Source of the DNA: Haemaphysalis longicornis
Lineage: Eukaryota > Arthropoda > Arachnida > Ixodida > Ixodidae
Reading direction: 5' to 3'
DNA length: 64,000 bases
NCBI GenBank assembly: GCA_013339765.2
Contig: CM023451.1
Location: forward strand, 153,914,623 to 153,978,622
Part shown: positions 1 through 11,500 of the stretch, piece after piece
Layout: the number at the start of each line of letters is the position of its first letter
How positions within the stretch are numbered: position 1 is the first letter of the stretch
Notes under the pieces: generated by a model
Seen by the model: only the letters and a program-made list of their open reading frames with translations
What the model was told of the DNA's origin: nothing
The model's database searches: none
Program-made: the position numbers and the translations under genes

Positions 1-54
1 AGAGGTTGAGTTGGTTACACCCATGAAGTCCACTCCACTCTATCCCCTACCCTA

Positions 55-92
55 TTCCCTCCGTTTCCTATTCCTCAATAAAGTTTGTAAAG
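55..92 (+). other. Possible LINE-like 3' end with AATAAA
   Basis: A pyrimidine-rich stretch is followed by TTCCTCAATAAAGTTTGTAA. LINE 3' ends elsewhere in this window have the same form (pyrimidine-rich UTR, then AATAAAGTTT). No coding sequence lies in the window to its left, so this is inference from shape only. Confidence 0.25.
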
Positions 93-112
93 TCAGTCAG
101 TCGGCTGCACAC

Positions 113-426
113 GACTGTGTTGCGCGTGAACAAACTCTTCCTCAGCGAACGCGAAGTATTGCATCGAGTCCAATGTGAGTGCGAATAATAACATCTCTGT
201 TGACACCACCATTTAAAATCGGGTTGGAACGGAGCAGACGACGCACGCCGGCGACTTGTTTAGCGGCGTGCGGGCGCAGTGGCCCAAGCCGCACCATTAT
301 AGTGCTTAGAATATTCTAGGCACTATAGCGCCATGTCCGTGGCGCATCGGCCATGTCTGGGGCCGTTTCCAGTGTTTCCAAGTGAAGAAATTGACAACCA
401 AACAATTAAAGGAATACCATCTATAT
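113..426 (+). repeat. Dispersed duplication, copy 1
   Basis: This segment aligns with 728..1005. Both begin GACTGTGTTG, share CGAGTCCAATGTGAGTG, then TCTGTTGACACCACC, then CAGACGACGCACGCCGG, GCGCATCGGCCATGTCTG and GAAGAAATTGA, and end near GAATACCA. Substitutions and small indels are frequent, including about 30 extra bases near 295-330 in this copy, so the duplication is old. No coding frame is conserved between the copies. Confidence 0.75.
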
Positions 427-727
427 GAGTGTCCTGGTGTTAAGAGTGTTACCGCGCGTCATCGCCGTTAAGTGCCAACGTACGAGTACTGGATTACACT
501 ACACAGCACACGGACGTCGCCCGAGTCCTGCGTTCTCTCTGGGATTTCGCACGCGAGGCTGACATTGTGATCCGGGTTTAATTTGGCCCGCATAATTCCC
601 CCCCCCCCTCCTATCCTTATAGCTTGCATTCACTGGCGTGGCGCGCATGCAGGCAGCCATGTGAGTGCACCGTCACTGGTTACGTCCGGCTCCGCGGGAT
701 GGCGGTAGTTGTCCGTGCTAAGCCCAT

Positions 728-1005
728 GACTGTGTTGGACGTTCCAAACTCTACCTCATCGAAGGCAAATTAATGTCTCGAGTCCAATGTGAGTGTGATT
801 ATTAAATTTCTGTTGACACCACCGTTGAGAATCGGGTTGAAACGGAACAGACGACGCACGCCGGTGCTTTTTTTTTCTTCAGCGTGAGGGTGCCGTGGCA
901 CAAGCCGCGCCATGTCAGTTGCGCATCGGCCATGTCTGTGGCCGTTTTCAGTGTTGCCAAGCGAAGAAATTGAGAGCTAAACCTTTCAGTGAATACCACC
1001 TATAG
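728..1005 (+). repeat. Dispersed duplication, copy 2
   Basis: Second copy of the segment at 113..426, about 615 bp downstream in the same orientation. It carries a poly-T run in place of part of copy 1. It is followed at about 1006-1115 by AT-rich DNA with several TATAGG words and GTAATAAAGTTCCATC, then an ATCT microsatellite. That looks like the 3' tail of a non-LTR element, so both copies may be pieces of a retroelement 3' region. This is inference. Confidence 0.7.
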
Positions 1006-1119
1006 GTTTCTGTAGCCCTATCCTCATAGGTCAATCATTATAGGCCTTATAGGCTAATCATTTTGGTCCAATTCTTATAGGCCCCGTTCGTAATAAAGTT
1101 CCATCTATCTATCTCTTCT

Positions 1120-2340
1120 GCAACCTAAGACACTACATCAAAGTATTTTTCGTTGCACGATAATAGGTCTAGGAAGCCTGAGTTTCGTAAGAAAATCTGA
1201 AAAAAAAGGCTTTATGCGTCAGTTGCTGCTATTATTCTACCTCCACACTGATTTCAATGATTACAGCGTTCGTGGCCAGCGTTCATGACCTGCATTTGTT
1301 ACGGGTTTCTATTAGCCTCTCGCCAGAGCACCGTCTGGGTAGGGAATGTAATTTGCAGAGAAAGGACATTTGGTAGACATTCAGGATTATCTTTTACTTT
1401 TCTTGTTTTTACCCTCGTGCTAATCATCCGCTCTTTTCGGGATGCTCCGAAAATACCTATAACGTAAGACAGTAAAAGGTAAAAAAAAATGAATAGTTGC
1501 ACGAAATGCAATGCGCTAATTTAGCAGCGTCAGCACTGAGGGCGTGCAGGTGCTGGCCGAGACAGGCCGATCGATACTGTTGCACACGCATGAATTTTCA
1601 TCTCTACCTTTGTGTGTCTAAGCAGGGTGTCGCGGCCATAAGATTCGTAGTGCCCGCATATACGCTGCGGTAAAACGTCGTTGCAACGTCGATGAATTCC
1701 GTTGCCGCGGTTACAGCTGACTCAAAGCGTCGGAATAGCTTTGCGTTGTAATGCTGCAATTTCTACCGCGACGCTGTTTGTGTTACTCTCTTTAGGGAAA
1801 TTTTGCGACCCCGCGGTTGTACTTATTCAGCCAAAAGCCGCACCACTATCCACCCACACTTACTTGATGAAGGGTATTAGCCAGTCGCGATTACAGCTGA
1901 GAAAGTAAGTTTAATAACAATGTTTTGTTGGAAGCAAATCACTCCCGAATAAACCGCCCACCGCTGACGCGAAGAGTGAACTGATTTTAACGTCGGGTGA
2001 CATGACGGATGTGACCACCACTGCCTCCTATAAAGGACAATGAAAATACACCTAATCGCCTGGACGAACCGCGTAAATGTCGTGTGAATCCCGCCACCAC
2101 CCCAGTCACTGCCTGCTCAACGCGCACAAGCCGACTCGGGTAGGTGTGTCACCACTCACTACCGAGTGATGGCCATATTCGCTGGAGCGTCAATTTGTCA
2201 GAGACTGCGGACAATCAGTTGTATAACCGTGCATTCGATGATTAGTAATTTTAAGTATATTCGTCTGCTCGGCCGATACTATGGGGCTGTGTGTCGTCAG
2301 AACTACGTGTATAAGAACGAGCCCAGAACTGAATTTTTAA
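1120..2340. other. No recognisable feature
   Basis: Only short unrelated reading frames of 60-70 codons are present. I recognise no protein, repeat or RNA motif in this stretch. Confidence 0.5.
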
Positions 2341-2341
2341 A

Positions 2342-2419
2342 ATTTTTAACACGAAAGTGTTTTTTTCCGGGGTACAGAAAGATTTCACTGACGTCATATC
2401 CGTCGCGGAAATGACGCCG
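2342..2419 (+). repeat. 78-bp direct repeat, copy 1
   Basis: Aligns with 2542..2618: both run from ATTTTTAACACG through GATTTCACTGACG and ATATCCGTC to GAAATGACGCC. This copy contains the palindrome TGACGTCA, a CRE-like octamer, which is TGACGCCA in the other copy. About 120 bp of different sequence separates them. Confidence 0.75.
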
Positions 2420-2541
2420 CACAACGAAGCAATCGGCCTGTGAAGGGTGCACCCCTGCACATACAGGGTCTTCTTGCGGGGAAGCAACCTTTAGTGCCAA
2501 AGAGTTTGTTATACTTAAGGTCGTTCGTTTTCGTGTTTTAT

Positions 2542-2618
2542 ATTTTAACACGGAGTGTTTTATGCCGGGATACACCAAGATTTCACTGACGCCATATCCG
2601 TCACAGAAATGACGCCAG
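2542..2618 (+). repeat. 78-bp direct repeat, copy 2
   Basis: Second copy of the 2342..2419 repeat, in the same orientation. Together they explain why a 106-codon minus-strand frame across them shows an internal repeat. That frame is not treated as a gene. Confidence 0.75.
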
Positions 2619-2619
2619 T

Positions 2620-4480
2620 ACACCTTTGTCGAAGCGACCCGCCAGCCAGACGTCGCTCGCCAAGCACACCCTCAAGACAACCGTAGACCCTCAAATCTTA
2701 CTCAGCTGCACATTTTGCGGCACGTTTTACTTTATTGTTTTACCGATTCCTGTTAGACAGGAATCAACCGCAGTTTCTTGCTTGAAGTCTCATTTAAACA
2801 TTACTCAGTCATAATAATAGACATCTAATTGTTTTTAATTTCTGTTTTATCACCTTTATGGTCGAAGAAGGGTTGCTCACATTTACTCGACCTATGAGCC
2901 CTATGAGCAGGATGGCCACAGTTATACGCAGGATCCAATCTCAGCGTCGATGAACGCTAGGACGGCTGATGGCGAGGGAGTTCAAAAGTGAACTCGGGAT
3001 TTTCCCCATTGCCAGATAACTGCAGGAAATATTCACTGTTATGCTTGGTCCACGTTTTAAGCTTAGTTACAGGCAGGCTCATATAGTGCGACATCTTGAA
3101 CAGCTACTTGATCAGACCCCCAAGGCATCTTGAGCTTAAACGGGGTGTAGTTCTTCAACATTTACATAGACATGAATAGGTGCCGTCCGGTTCACGCGAG
3201 AGTGCACTTTCTCTTCCTGTGAGCTACTATGACACCGCCTAAAGGCACAGTGCGTATGCGTGGCTTAGAAATAAGACCCGATATTTTCGAGTGGGTCCTT
3301 CAAATGCAGCGCTTCTTTCTCTTACAACAGCCGTTTTTCTCTCCTTAAATATGGCTTTCAAGAGGTCCTGGTCCTAACATATGACTTTTCTGCTGGTTAA
3401 AGTACTAACTAGCTAGAAAGGGCAACGTGTATAAAAATCGCTGAATGAATTGCGGAAAAAATTGAAGCCGAAGGGCGAACAAAGCACATTAAACGCCGGG
3501 CCCGACGTCCAGCAGCTCACGGCGCAGCGATCCTGACGAATGAAATGGCCGAAGAAAGCCCACAAGAGCCGACGCGGAGGCAACGGCCGTGTCCAGCTGC
3601 GCCGCTCTGCCACCAGCGGGCCGGATCAATGCGTCGCACTTCCCATCGCATAAGGAGGATATCCTCCCCGAAGTGTGAAACCGGCCGAGTCCCTGTGAAA
3701 CTTTTCCGAAGGCGGGAGCCCGAAACTGGCGGCGCGCATGTTTTTTTTTTTTTTTTTCTCTTATAGCCCGCGATGAGTTTTTCGCATCGAAAGTTTGCTT
3801 AGTGGGAAAAATAGCCCGACCGTAGCGTGGCAACATGACAGGAAAGTAATTTTGGGAGTGCAATGCGAGGCATTGAGAACTGATTGATTAATTCGGCTGC
3901 TGAGTAATTATAGACTGGGCGAGGGCTATAATGTCTTCTAACGTTTTTTAATTATCGGCTAATCGGTATAATTGTTGATCCGCGTGTTTTATATTAATTC
4001 TGCAAACTACGAGATGGAAGATTTCTGCTAACGAGGATAGCGAGTTCAGTTGACCATGTTGATCGTTGCGAGCACCAGAGAACCGTAAGGAGCCCCGGGC
4101 ACGCTGACTCGCCGGCACGCTGGCAAGCGGGAATGTTCAGCACTCATGCTGTTCCTCGTTCAGGTTCTCCATTGGTGCGGGCATGGTGAATAACGGGTGT
4201 GCTGTTAACCGAGCATGGTAGGGCAAGAAATTGTGCTTACGACAGTTTTCGTCAAACGCGCATGCGCACGCTTTTTAGAGTTTGTTTATGGCTTGCCCGA
4301 AGCTGCCGGATAACTCCACATGTATTTTTCCGCATGACCCCAACGTTCCTTCCGGATTGTAAACAGCGATTTCATATTTCATCTATTGGAAACATATCTT
4401 TAAAGGAGTAAGCATTTGGTGCAGTCATTTAAAAGCGTAGACGGGCATGTCTCGTATAACAGTGGGTTTAATGAAAACAT
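2620..4480. other. No recognisable feature
   Basis: Moderately GC-rich DNA at 3480-3740 has overlapping frames on both strands but no recognised protein. A poly-T run lies at about 3740-3757. The rest is anonymous. Confidence 0.45.
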
Positions 4481-4485
4481 ATCTG

Positions 4486-4963
4486 AGTGCACTAAAAAAT
4501 TCCCCGCATTTCCCCGAGGGGAAGAATGTGAAGTGCGAATGCACGAGTTGAATTTGCGTGGTTCGGTAATGTTCACGAAAGAGAGATCACACACACACAC
4601 AAACTACAAAGAAGAAAGATGCATTTATTCAGCAGACACCTATTTGTTTGTCGTTGTACTTGATTGCTAGAGCGGATCTCAGCTTTGAATTTCGTGTCAG
4701 TACTCCTTAAGCAGGTGCATTAGCCCTTCTCCACGCCCGATTCTTGGCCAATCCCCCACGTGGGTATGTGCCATGTCAGCGGCCAGGCAGCGCGCGCCCA
4801 TCTCCCCCCGTTGCCAAGGGAAGACGAGGAGATTACTGGCCGATCCCCCACGTTGGTATGTGCCATGTCAGCGGCCAGGCTGCGCGCGCCCATCTCCACG
4901 TGCGCGGACATCGCCGGGGACGCAGTTCCAGGGATCGCTTAAGAAGTGCATTCGCACTTAAAA
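4486..4963 (+). mobile_element. MITE-like repeat with inverted ends, copy 1
   Basis: Highly similar over almost its full length to 52093..52595, the closest pair of long copies in the window. It contains AAGTGCGAATGCAC at 4531-4544 and its exact reverse complement at 4946-4959, so it has 14-bp terminal inverted repeats. Similarity extends about 45 bp left of the left inverted repeat, so the true left boundary is uncertain. The interior holds two units of a ~92-bp tandem repeat starting at 4746 and 4838, each with CCCCCACGT and GGTATGTGCCATGTCAGCGG. No transposase frame is present. Target-site duplications were not found, so the superfamily is unassigned. Confidence 0.65.
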
Positions 4964-4969
4964 TACAAC

Positions 4970-5004
4970 AGCCGCAGTGCTTCAGAGGCTCGAGGCATTT
5001 ACGT

Positions 5005-5037
<33 letters not shown>

Positions 5038-6450
5038 GGAATTTAATAGCTTTTGTGCTTCCAGGAACATGCGTATTGAGGCGTGAGCGCTGCAAGAACT
5101 CCAGCCGCTTAGTATTTGCCTCTTTAGATGATCCAAGCTTTTGTCACTAGGCTACGCTAACGAAACCCTGTCTTTATGAGCAAGGCTGTCGGATGGGCTG
5201 CATTAATAAATGTCCGGCACGCGAAACCAAATTTTAGATGTTCCATTCTCATAAAGTTCTCCTTAGCTCTAATGCTTTCTCAGTTTCTCACTTTCTCAGT
5301 GCTTGTTATGCAAAGTAATACTTTAGGTAATAAATTTATTTGAAAATATCAAAACACCGCTGATTTGTTTTTTCTACAAAAGAAACAAGCCATCATAAGG
5401 CGCTCACCGAACAGTAAAAACCTTTTGCAGCTTCGTAAAAGAAGGGTTCGTGCCACGCGAACTTCCCAAGAGTCATACATTTGATGGAAACAACAGGAAT
5501 CAAAACACAACAAATACCGACGGCCCTTTTCGCTATCGTTGTCCTGACACTTGACCGATGGCTTTCGGCTATTGCGTTTGACGCCATTAACAGCCGCTTT
5601 GTGAAATATAATAGATAACGAGCTTCGTTTTTCTTCGTTCCGCCTCCCACCTCCATACGTCACGTCTCCGCGGTTGCTTTCCCTCTTTATCTTCCGCTGT
5701 GTGCCTTTTTTGTCGCCTTTCATCGAGTGAGAGTGCGGTCTTTTCTCATGATTGGGAACTTTCTCTTCTGTGCTTCTTTTTGCTTCCGCGTGGATGATGT
5801 CCAAATGTTTCAAACCGCGAGCTGTCCCGACAGTGCGGTGACCGTAAAAGTCAGGAGAAGAAAGAAAAATGCCATTGTTACAATCTGTAGGGGCAACTGC
5901 ACACGGGCCCTTAAAGGTTAGGGAATGAAATTAAATTAGTGAAACAATTAACTTCAATTATATTTAAATGCATCTTTTCTGTCATGTACGCTGGCTAATA
6001 AAGAGATCAGCACTATATGCAGCTAAATGCGCTTTAATTTACGTTTTTGTTAACTACACAGTCCGTTTGTTCTTGCTTCTTAGGGAGCGTTCGGTGCGTT
6101 GTGTTCGGTGCGTCATACGTGCTTTTTCGGGGCGTAATGCCTGTCTCAGCATTAAACGCAAGACAGCTCTAAGAGTTCAATTTCTGACTGTGTCACTTCC
6201 AAAATCCCCCACACAAACTGTAAAAAAAAAAAATGCACATTTATTGAACCCCGAATCATCATCGTTTAAATTTGACAACGTAGGGAACTACGTACGTCAT
6301 AAAAATATTAAGCAATAAATGATCCAGCGAATAGAACCGCCAGTTGAGGAATATTATATCCAGCCAATTAGCAACCCATTTTGAGCTATTTCTGCAAATT
6401 CGAAAGTGCAATAGCAACAGCATTCCCCAGAATAACCCTCCCCACCCGAA
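4970..6450. other. No recognisable gene; one long anonymous ORF
   Basis: A 154-codon frame on the minus strand (5349..5813) is the longest open frame in the first 8 kb that is not low-complexity. Its product is basic, with a lysine/arginine-rich first half and a cysteine-rich second half, and matches no family I recognise. Nothing like a promoter or splice site decides it. The rest is anonymous AT-rich DNA. Confidence 0.35.
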
Positions 6451-6451
6451 A

Positions 6452-6459
6452 ACACACAC

Positions 6460-6490
<31 letters not shown>

Positions 6491-6517
6491 GCACACACAC
6501 CACACACACACACACAC

Positions 6518-6565
<48 letters not shown>

Positions 6566-6655
6566 CCGCACACACACACACACCACACACACCACACACG
6601 CCCACACACACACGACACCACACCACACACACACAGCACGCACACCACCCGCACA
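6452..6655. repeat. Impure (AC)n microsatellite
   Basis: About 200 bp of alternating A and C on the plus strand, with scattered ACC and GCAC interruptions that become commoner towards the right end. It accounts for the His/Thr-rich plus-strand frames and Cys/Val-rich minus-strand frames here. The impurity suggests an older or recombining tract. Confidence 0.97.
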
Positions 6656-6659
6656 CCGC

Positions 6660-8085
6660 ACCAACTGATTACTTAAGAAGTTTTAAAAGGACATCTTTTC
6701 TATTCAGCCCGCTTAGAATGCACACCACGAGTCCCGAGAGACGCGTATCTCGGTCTGGTGCCGCTAATTGAGGCCCCGTGTAGAGGAATAATGGGCGAAC
6801 CGCACCCCACTCCGACGGAGGCCCCAGGGGACGTGCTCGCCTAAAAACCGTGCCTTTTCCTCTTCGAGCCTTTTAAGAGCCGGCGTGGCACTTGGCTTTG
6901 TTGCGGCAGGAACCGCAGTGGTAATGCCTGTACCGCGGCATGTTTAGTCTGGTTACGGATGACCGATTCTCAAAGTGCATATCTCTGTCCACTCGCTGCG
7001 CCTTTTTTGTCTGTGCGTAATTCCGCAATATCAGGGGGCAAACGTTTGGGGACACGAGGGTTTGATGATCTGCCGGAGAATGTCGCTAAGTGTGCTGTTT
7101 CACACGCGTGTATCTCCAACGGCCGTGAAAAAGCGTCTCACCACATTTCTTGCAACGTTGAATAAGTAAGGCTTGAAAGAACAAAACACAACCTCCCAGT
7201 CCCCGGACACTAATGCAGGACAAGGGGAAGTTTTTTGTAGATACAAATGGAGAAAGAGTGGCTCCGCCGAGGAAGAAATGCTGGTTTAATATTTACGTTT
7301 ACTAAATTTATTCACTTGAATAGATAAATAAACAAACAGCGATAAGACATTCAAAACAAATCCTGGGCCATCTGCACTAACGTCAAAACCTGGGGAGGGG
7401 CGAAGCATGCAGTCTACAAGTGTATTTCCAAGAGTGTAAGACTCTCTCTTGCCACACGGCGCGCGCTGATGGTGCGCTGTAGAAGCGCCGGTGGGAGGAG
7501 CAATCGCATGCTTGCTGAAGTGGTGGCGCCCTCTCTTGCGTTGAAGCGGATTTAAGCAATTAAATTAGACAGACTGGACGTAAGTTGTCTTCGTGTCCCA
7601 CGCCGCCGCATACTAAGAAGTATGCGCTACAGGAGAAAACCTGGCGTTTGAAATCAATTTCAAGAGGGAATTTTACACATTTTTGTTACTAATGCACTTA
7701 AATCCTGTTTATTCCTGTATCCTAAATTAGTTTAAATCAGGTTAAATATTTTGAACCGCGTTTATTCATTAGACACTTGTTTTTTGACCATCGTTTGACA
7801 GCTTGATTTACCGTGATCACATGAGACGACCATGACGACAGGAGAGGTCGACAACCCGAGCCCCTCAGGTGCTTCGCCATTACGACCAAAACCTCGTCAG
7901 AAAACTGTCTGACAGCGGCGAATGGTGTGTGAAATTTACATTTCGAAATGGGCTAGGTAAATTCGCCGGCAGCTAGGAGTTCGGCGAAATCGTTAACTCC
8001 AATCAGAGGAAGGCTTGGCATTTTCTTAAGTGCTGTGTAAAAGGGAATAAACATTTATTAACACTGAAGCTGTTCATCAAATCGT
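6660..8085. other. No recognisable feature
   Basis: Anonymous DNA. Frames are at most 68 codons and carry no motif. Confidence 0.45.
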
Positions 8086-8088
8086 TAC

Positions 8089-8545
8089 TTGGCGTGTCCG
8101 CAGTTTAAAATACCAATAAAATTTCGAGCGCATGCCAGTGCGGGCCTCGCAGCGACCGCCAAGCAGTTAAATGACGAGCGCTCATGTGTGCGTGCCTCGC
8201 GGCGACCGCTCAACGTCCCTGGCGTACGTTTGTCAAACCAAGCATACCCACTTAGGGAGATTGTTCAAAATTTCGGCGACCGCCAAATGCCGCGCACTCG
8301 TGTGTGCGGGCCTCGCGGCTACCACCCGGCGTCCCCGGTGCACGTTTGTCAAGCCAAGGGAGTTTCGCCAAGGGAGTTTCGCCAAGATTGCGGCACCGCC
8401 GGCAGGTATTAAAACCAAGAAAATGCCGAGCGCTCGTGTTTGCGAGCCTCGCGGCGACCTCCCGGCGTTTCCAGCGCTCGTTTTTTTTAAGGCAAGCATA
8501 CACACTGCGGGAGACTTGCCAAAAAAAGTTCAGCTTTGGCCGTAA
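8089..8545 (+). repeat. GC-rich minisatellite, unit about 115-135 bp
   Basis: Three full units and a partial one. Starts are near 8171 (ATGACGAGCGCTCATG), 8287 (ATGCCGCGCACTCGTG) and 8422 (ATGCCGAGCGCTCGTG), with a partial unit from about 8132. Each runs through GCCTCGCGGCGACC, a CCCGGCGT-like word and ACGTTTGTCAA, then CCAAGCATAC. The third unit carries a 14-bp internal duplication of GGGAGTTTCGCCAA near 8358-8390. Open frames in several phases on both strands come from the repeat and do not look coding. Confidence 0.85.
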
Positions 8546-8549
8546 TCGT

Positions 8550-11500
8550 GGCAACGCTTGCTCGGAACGAGCAAGACACGTCCTAGCGTACGCCCGTCCA
8601 AGGGGATGTCCAATAATTATCACTTCCAAGAAAATGAAGGAAGCTCACACTTACAGCAACAAAGATGGAGTAAAGGTCGTTGCGGCAGCGAAGAAGCAGC
8701 AATCGGGTGCAATCGTGCACCTAAACCGTCGGGATAGTCGTGGAGGTTGCGAACAGCTTCGCTGCCTTCAAGTAATACGCGCCAGTGTGAGCTACCTAGT
8801 ACTTCTTATCAGTATTGGGAAGGCTGGTGAGGCATTGCAACTTTGGTGTAAGTAAGGAATGTTTTTCCGATGAACTTCTCTTTATCAGAAGTAGGATGAT
8901 GCGCCAGGAAGGAGCCAACTTCAGAAGTCTCCTCGGTGGGGCTTTCCCGAGGCTCCTTGGAGGAGGGTCATCAAGGGCTCCTTCAATAACTCGGCTCCTG
9001 AATTCACTAGTAGCCGGTTCATACATAAAACCTCCACTCACTCCATTAGAGAGGTGCGGGTTTACACACCATTTCCTCTCACGAGTCTGGGAATCATGAC
9101 CGCGTCCCGTTCCCCCACGGCAGTGACCAGTGAAACGATACGCATTGGTTAATGGACCGGGACTGCGATGGTTAATGACGTCCCTGTTCCTGGTGTACAA
9201 CAGGTGCAGCGCTGGGTTATAAACTTACCTGTGCGAAAAGAATTCACTAGCCTCCTAGCTGCTGAAGTTTTGTGCAGCTTTTGTGCTAACGCAGATCTTT
9301 GTACGCATCTCACTAAGCGGACTTTATAATTTATGGGGACTTTACCCCCTCAAAAATCGTCTAAAACTCATCACTGGATTGAGTGGAGTACCCAGGATTT
9401 CCTTTAGCATTCTCTGATCCAGAAGTAGTTGTGCGGCTGATTTCCGCTGCTGTTGACTCTGTTTCCATCCTAGGAGGACGCGCAGGATACAGCAATAATT
9501 TGCCACGCTTCTGTGAATCAAAGGATGGGAAATGGAAGTGCTTTCTATAGGATGCAAACCGGTGCGTAACCATCACCACAACCTGGCCCTTTTTTACAGA
9601 ACAGACTTTTCACCGGCGGTTAAAGCCGTATAGCAAAACTGAAGCGGTGATAATAAATGCGATAAAGGACTGCCACATTGCGTTCTGCGCAGTCCGTGTG
9701 TAAAAAGGGACTAAATATCCCCGTTGTTTTCCCGCCTACATTCCGTACAATGCAATCGTAATGCTGCTCCCTACCTTCGCCTGTAAGAGTCACACAAAGA
9801 GCTTCTGAAGCGTCATTTGATGGGCTTTGTTCAGCGAGCGAACCGACGCTCGCTTCACGTTTCCGACGCTCACTAATTGATTCGTTTCTGAAGCTGAAAG
9901 CACCACGGGGAAATAGTTGCTTAATGATGTGATATGTGCGCGTGTGCTGCTTTGAGGAGCCTAAAATAAGCGCCACCGAACGCCACGCGAAAGGACCCCC
10001 ATCATTCCTAATCCTACAACCACGTAATGCTTCCTAGGTGATGTAGCCCTACTGCTGAGCGGGTAAGAAAGGCTGCCATTTTTATTTTCCGCAAAAAGAA
10101 CTTCCAGTTAAACTCGCCTTCGGTATTTCGGTGTTCTCTGTTTCTGTGAAGCCCGCTGCCTTCCCAGTGAAATGCTGCCAGCAAAGCGAGACTGTCTACG
10201 CCCAGTAACGCCATTGATGTTAAATCCATGGCATCCTCCACAAAAGTGTTAATTACATTAATCAGTTTATCAGTTGGGATTTGCCTCGGAAACCCCGCTC
10301 TCCCGAAATTACATTTTCTAGATTTTGTGCTATAACTCTGTCAAAACATCTGCATTTAAGCTCCAAATGTACTGCTTTCCTATTTGGCGTCGGACGTTCG
10401 AATAGAAGAACTAGCGGCTTTTATTTTTGCCTGGCGTTTTCAAAGTCGCAACCGTCATCGACAGCGTGTTCGTGTGAAATATGGGAAGGTTCATTGGGAA
10501 CTTTGCGTGCATTCGGCAAGGTGATTCATGGCTAACCCTAGGCAGTGGAGAAGAAAGAATTTCTGAAACTGAGCTGGCCGACCTTTACTTGTCTATCCTA
10601 AAAATGAAGCCCCTTTTATTCCACAAACAAGGTCTTTTGTGTGAACGGAACAATAGTGCCAAGAGGCTTTTAATGGTTCCCAAGACATTGCGATTCAATG
10701 CAGAAGAAAGTCATCCGGATCCATTTTCCCGCGTACAGCTATTTTGCAATCAACCGGCGTACTCAAAAGGCAAGTTAGTTGCGAAGCATTTTCCACATCA
10801 ACAAGGGAGAGCGGCAAACGCGACGGCATTGCGTGACCTCATCGTCCACGAGCGAGCGAATGCGACGTCGGTAGGCAAATATCTCTGACACTGCGGACGA
10901 CGCCGCGGGGTCCATGGAGCTGTAACCGGTCGTGGTTGATTTCGTTAGCGCCGGAGATCGCTTCGTCGATGCTTGTGCCACAGGGGTCGGTAATCTTGTT
11001 AAGCGCGTCTCTCTTCCCCTCCGCCAGTCCACCGCTTGTCGACGCAATCGCCCCTTGCCATCGCTCTTTGGCGTATCTTTCCTTGGCTTTCTCCGTCTGC
11101 GCCTCGAGGGGACAAATGTCTACTGGCGCTATTCATTCGCGAGGATGGCCCACATGTCGCCGATAGGCCGTTCGTGCCGGTATTTGTGTTTTCCCGCAGA
11201 GCAGCAATGTGTGGCTTCGTGAGCATGTCGCAAAATTGCACCCATGGAGAGCGGGCGTTTGATTGTACTATTCTCCTGGCCGTCCTTTCGTTGGGGGCAA
11301 TTGTTTGCGTTTCCTTCCTGTCGAGACACCCGGTAGCGCCTTCACTCTTTTGTCCAACTAATGCAAACTGGCGTGCGCAACTCTATCGTGAGCTCTCGAC
11401 TCCACATTGCTAGAGTTCCTCGTGTAAAGCATATAATTACCTGGGGCTCAAGACCTCCACATATCGGTTCAGTGAGTACGGGGTACACATCGTCGTTTTT

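Noticed and set aside
6259..6676. Overlapping 92-131-codon frames on both strands
   Set aside because: Products of the (AC)n microsatellite at 6452-6655.
8304..8855. 183-codon plus-strand frame
   Set aside because: Its first half is the minisatellite, which is open in several frames. The second half has no recognised motif.
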